Shown here: positions 62,805 through 64,000 of the stretch, one piece after another
Numbering within the stretch: position 1 is the stretch's first letter
How the letters are laid out: each line of letters opens with the position of its first letter
Source of the DNA: Aliarcobacter butzleri
GTDB lineage: Bacteria; Campylobacterota; Campylobacteria; Campylobacterales; Arcobacteraceae
Assembly: GCF_900187115.1 (NCBI RefSeq)
Contig: NZ_LT906455.1
Span: forward strand, 682,001-746,000
DNA: 64,000 nt
Direction of reading: 5' to 3'
Program-made: the position numbers and the translations under genes
The notes under the pieces: model-generated
Seen by the model: only the letters and a program-made list of their open reading frames with translations
What the model was told of the DNA's origin: nothing
The model's database searches: none

Positions 62805-63908
62805 ATGGGATTAGGTGTAGGTATAGTAGGACTTCCAAATGTTGGTAAATCAACAACTTTTAATGCTTTAACAAAAGCACAAAATGCAGAGGCTCAAAAT
62901 TATCCTTTCTGTACTATTGAACCAAATAAAGCGGTAGTTCCAGTACCTGATAAAAGACTTGATGAGTTAGCAAAAATAGTAAATCCAAATAAAATTCAGC
63001 ATTCAACTATTGACTTTGTTGATATTGCAGGACTTGTAAGAGGAGCTTCAAAAGGTGAGGGTTTAGGAAATCAATTCTTATCAAATATTAGAGAAGTTGA
63101 AGTTATTTTACATATGGTAAGATGTTTTGAAGATGGAAATATTACTCACGTTGAAGGTGATGTAAATCCTTTAAGAGATATTGAGATTATTGAAACAGAG
63201 CTTATTTATGCTGATATTTCTCAATTAGAGAAAAAAATAGATAGACTTAAAAAACAAGCAAAAGGAAGTAAAGAAGCTGCTTCTCAATTAGTTATTGCAG
63301 AAGAGTTATATGCTCATATTGGTGAATTACAACCAGTTAAAACTTTTGAAAAACTTGAAGATGAAGCTTTCAAACAACTTGATAAAGAGTTAAGATTTTT
63401 ATCAAATAAAGATGTAATTTATGGAGCAAATGTTGATGAAGATTCATTAGCTGATGGTGGAAATAAATATGTTGATATGGTAAAAGAACATGCAAATAGT
63501 GTAAATGCTGATGTTATTATGCTATGTGCAAAAATAGAAGAAGAGTTAGTTGGACTTTCTGATGAAGAAGCAAAAGAGTTTTTATCAGATTTAGGTGTAC
63601 AAGAATCAGGATTAGAGCAAATTATTCATAAAGCATTTGATAAACTTGGTCTTATGAGTTATTTTACAGCTGGAAAAGTAGAAGTTAGAGCTTGGACAAT
63701 TAGAAAAAATACAAAAGCTCCACAAGCAGCAGCCGTTATTCATAATGATTTTGAAAAAGGGTTTATAAAAGCTGAGGTTATTTCTTACGAAGATTTTATA
63801 ACATTTGGTGGAGAGACAAAATGTAAAGAATCAGGTAAGTTAAGACTTGAAGGAAAAGATTATGTTGTACAAGATGGGGATGTAATGCACTTTAGATTTA
63901 ATGTATAG
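62805..63908 (+). CDS. ychF: YchF/OLA1-type GTPase/ATPase
   Basis: 367 residues. P-loop GLPNVGKST (8-16), switch region YPFCTIEPN, G3 DIAGLVRGASKGEGLGNQFL, the coiled-coil insertion and a C-terminal TGS domain ending QDGDVMHFRFNV. It binds the ribosome and prefers ATP. Ribosome site AAAAGGA before ATG 62805. Confidence 0.95.
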   Translation: MGLGVGIVGLPNVGKSTTFNALTKAQNAEAQNYPFCTIEPNKAVVPVPDKRLDELAKIVNPNKIQHSTIDFVDIAGLVRGASKGEGLGNQFLSNIREVEVILHMVRCFEDGNITHVEGDVNPLRDIEIIETELIYADISQLEKKIDRLKKQAKGSKEAASQLVIAEELYAHIGELQPVKTFEKLEDEAFKQLDKELRFLSNKDVIYGANVDEDSLADGGNKYVDMVKEHANSVNADVIMLCAKIEEELVGLSDEEAKEFLSDLGVQESGLEQIIHKAFDKLGLMSYFTAGKVEVRAWTIRKNTKAPQAAAVIHNDFEKGFIKAEVISYEDFITFGGETKCKESGKLRLEGKDYVVQDGDVMHFRFNV

Positions 63909-63917
63909 GAATAAAAT

Positions 63918-64000
63918 TTGTTTTCAACTAATATTTTAAATAAGATAGATTCTTTACCTCCTTTACCAAAAACGATAATAGAAGTTGAAGAATTTAGAAA
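63918..64000 (+). CDS. HDOD-domain protein, 3' end outside window
   Basis: Begins at TTG 63918 with AGGAA upstream, ten bases after ychF. The visible 27 residues include ILNKIDSLPPLPKTIIEVEE, the usual start of an HDOD signalling domain. Too short to say more. Confidence 0.6.
   Translation, partial: MFSTNILNKIDSLPPLPKTIIEVEEFR

Noticed and set aside
1-64000. tRNA, rRNA, CRISPR array, prophage or insertion sequence
   Set aside because: None recognised by eye; gaps are short and contain only promoters, operators and hairpins. A covariance-model scan would be decisive for RNA genes.

Overview
The window is AT-rich DNA (roughly a quarter to 30 percent G+C by eye) from a member of the Campylobacterota. 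The Arcobacter/Aliarcobacter group fits best: the PglK and PglF types, a CfrA/Cee-like enterobactin system, orphan trpB, tightly overlapping genes and frequent TTG starts all point that way. The species call is inference. I see no tRNA, rRNA, CRISPR array, insertion sequence or prophage, and no gene-free stretch longer than about 300 bases.

Region 1 (1-27658, all + strand) is a surface-glycan locus with almost no intergenic space. It encodes a series of family 4 glycosyltransferases, one family 2 and one GT-C-like enzyme. It has two export routes (a PglK-type ABC flippase, and a Wzx flippase with a Wzy-type polymerase) and two polyprenyl-phosphate sugar-1-phosphate transferases. One of these transferases carries an in-frame stop before its conserved C-terminal His motif. 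Other genes are PglF-type 4,6-dehydratase, WecB-type 2-epimerase, RmlC-like epimerase, two O-acyltransferases, an AsnB-type amidotransferase, and an amidino-sugar cassette (WbpG-type synthetase, HisH, HisF) whose synthetase and HisF are present twice. A 5' remnant of an MBOAT acyltransferase marks an old rearrangement just before pglK.

Region 2 (27659-32971) is a mixed block: a pseudopilin, a secreted ATP-dependent DNA ligase, apt, trpB, a DedA-family protein and leucyl aminopeptidase.

Region 3 (32972-38995) holds tonB-exbD-exbB, divergent from a TolC/MacA/MacB efflux operon, with a Fur-box-like palindrome between them.

Region 4 (39021-44594, - strand) is the most unusual part. It encodes a Fur-family regulator, an HMA-like protein with an arginine-rich motif, a membrane-anchored ferritin-like protein, several tiny membrane or coiled-coil proteins, one Asn/Gln-rich protein, a P-type ATPase with an SCA-type metal motif and its own N-terminal arginine-rich motif, two more tiny proteins and an ankyrin protein. 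This matches the described layout of ferrosome (fez) iron-organelle clusters. The ferritin-like and low-complexity accessory proteins look distinctive.

Region 5 (44745-46824) has a hypothetical gene, fumC and a small acidic protein. Region 6 (46862-60226) is an iron-acquisition island: a HisKA_2 kinase/response-regulator pair, a Fiu/PiuA-like receptor with PiuC hydroxylase and an FMN alpha-hydroxyacid oxidase, a CfrA-like receptor with an IroE/Cee-like esterase and a methyltransferase, then a DUF4198-like protein and a PepSY protein. Fur-like boxes precede several units, and the two receptor promoters are diverged copies of each other. Region 7 (60311-64000) carries ybdD-cstA, ychF and the start of an HDOD gene.

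Taken together, regions 3, 4 and 6 would import ferric siderophores, energise the outer membrane, release the iron and perhaps store it in a membrane compartment, all under Fur-type control.
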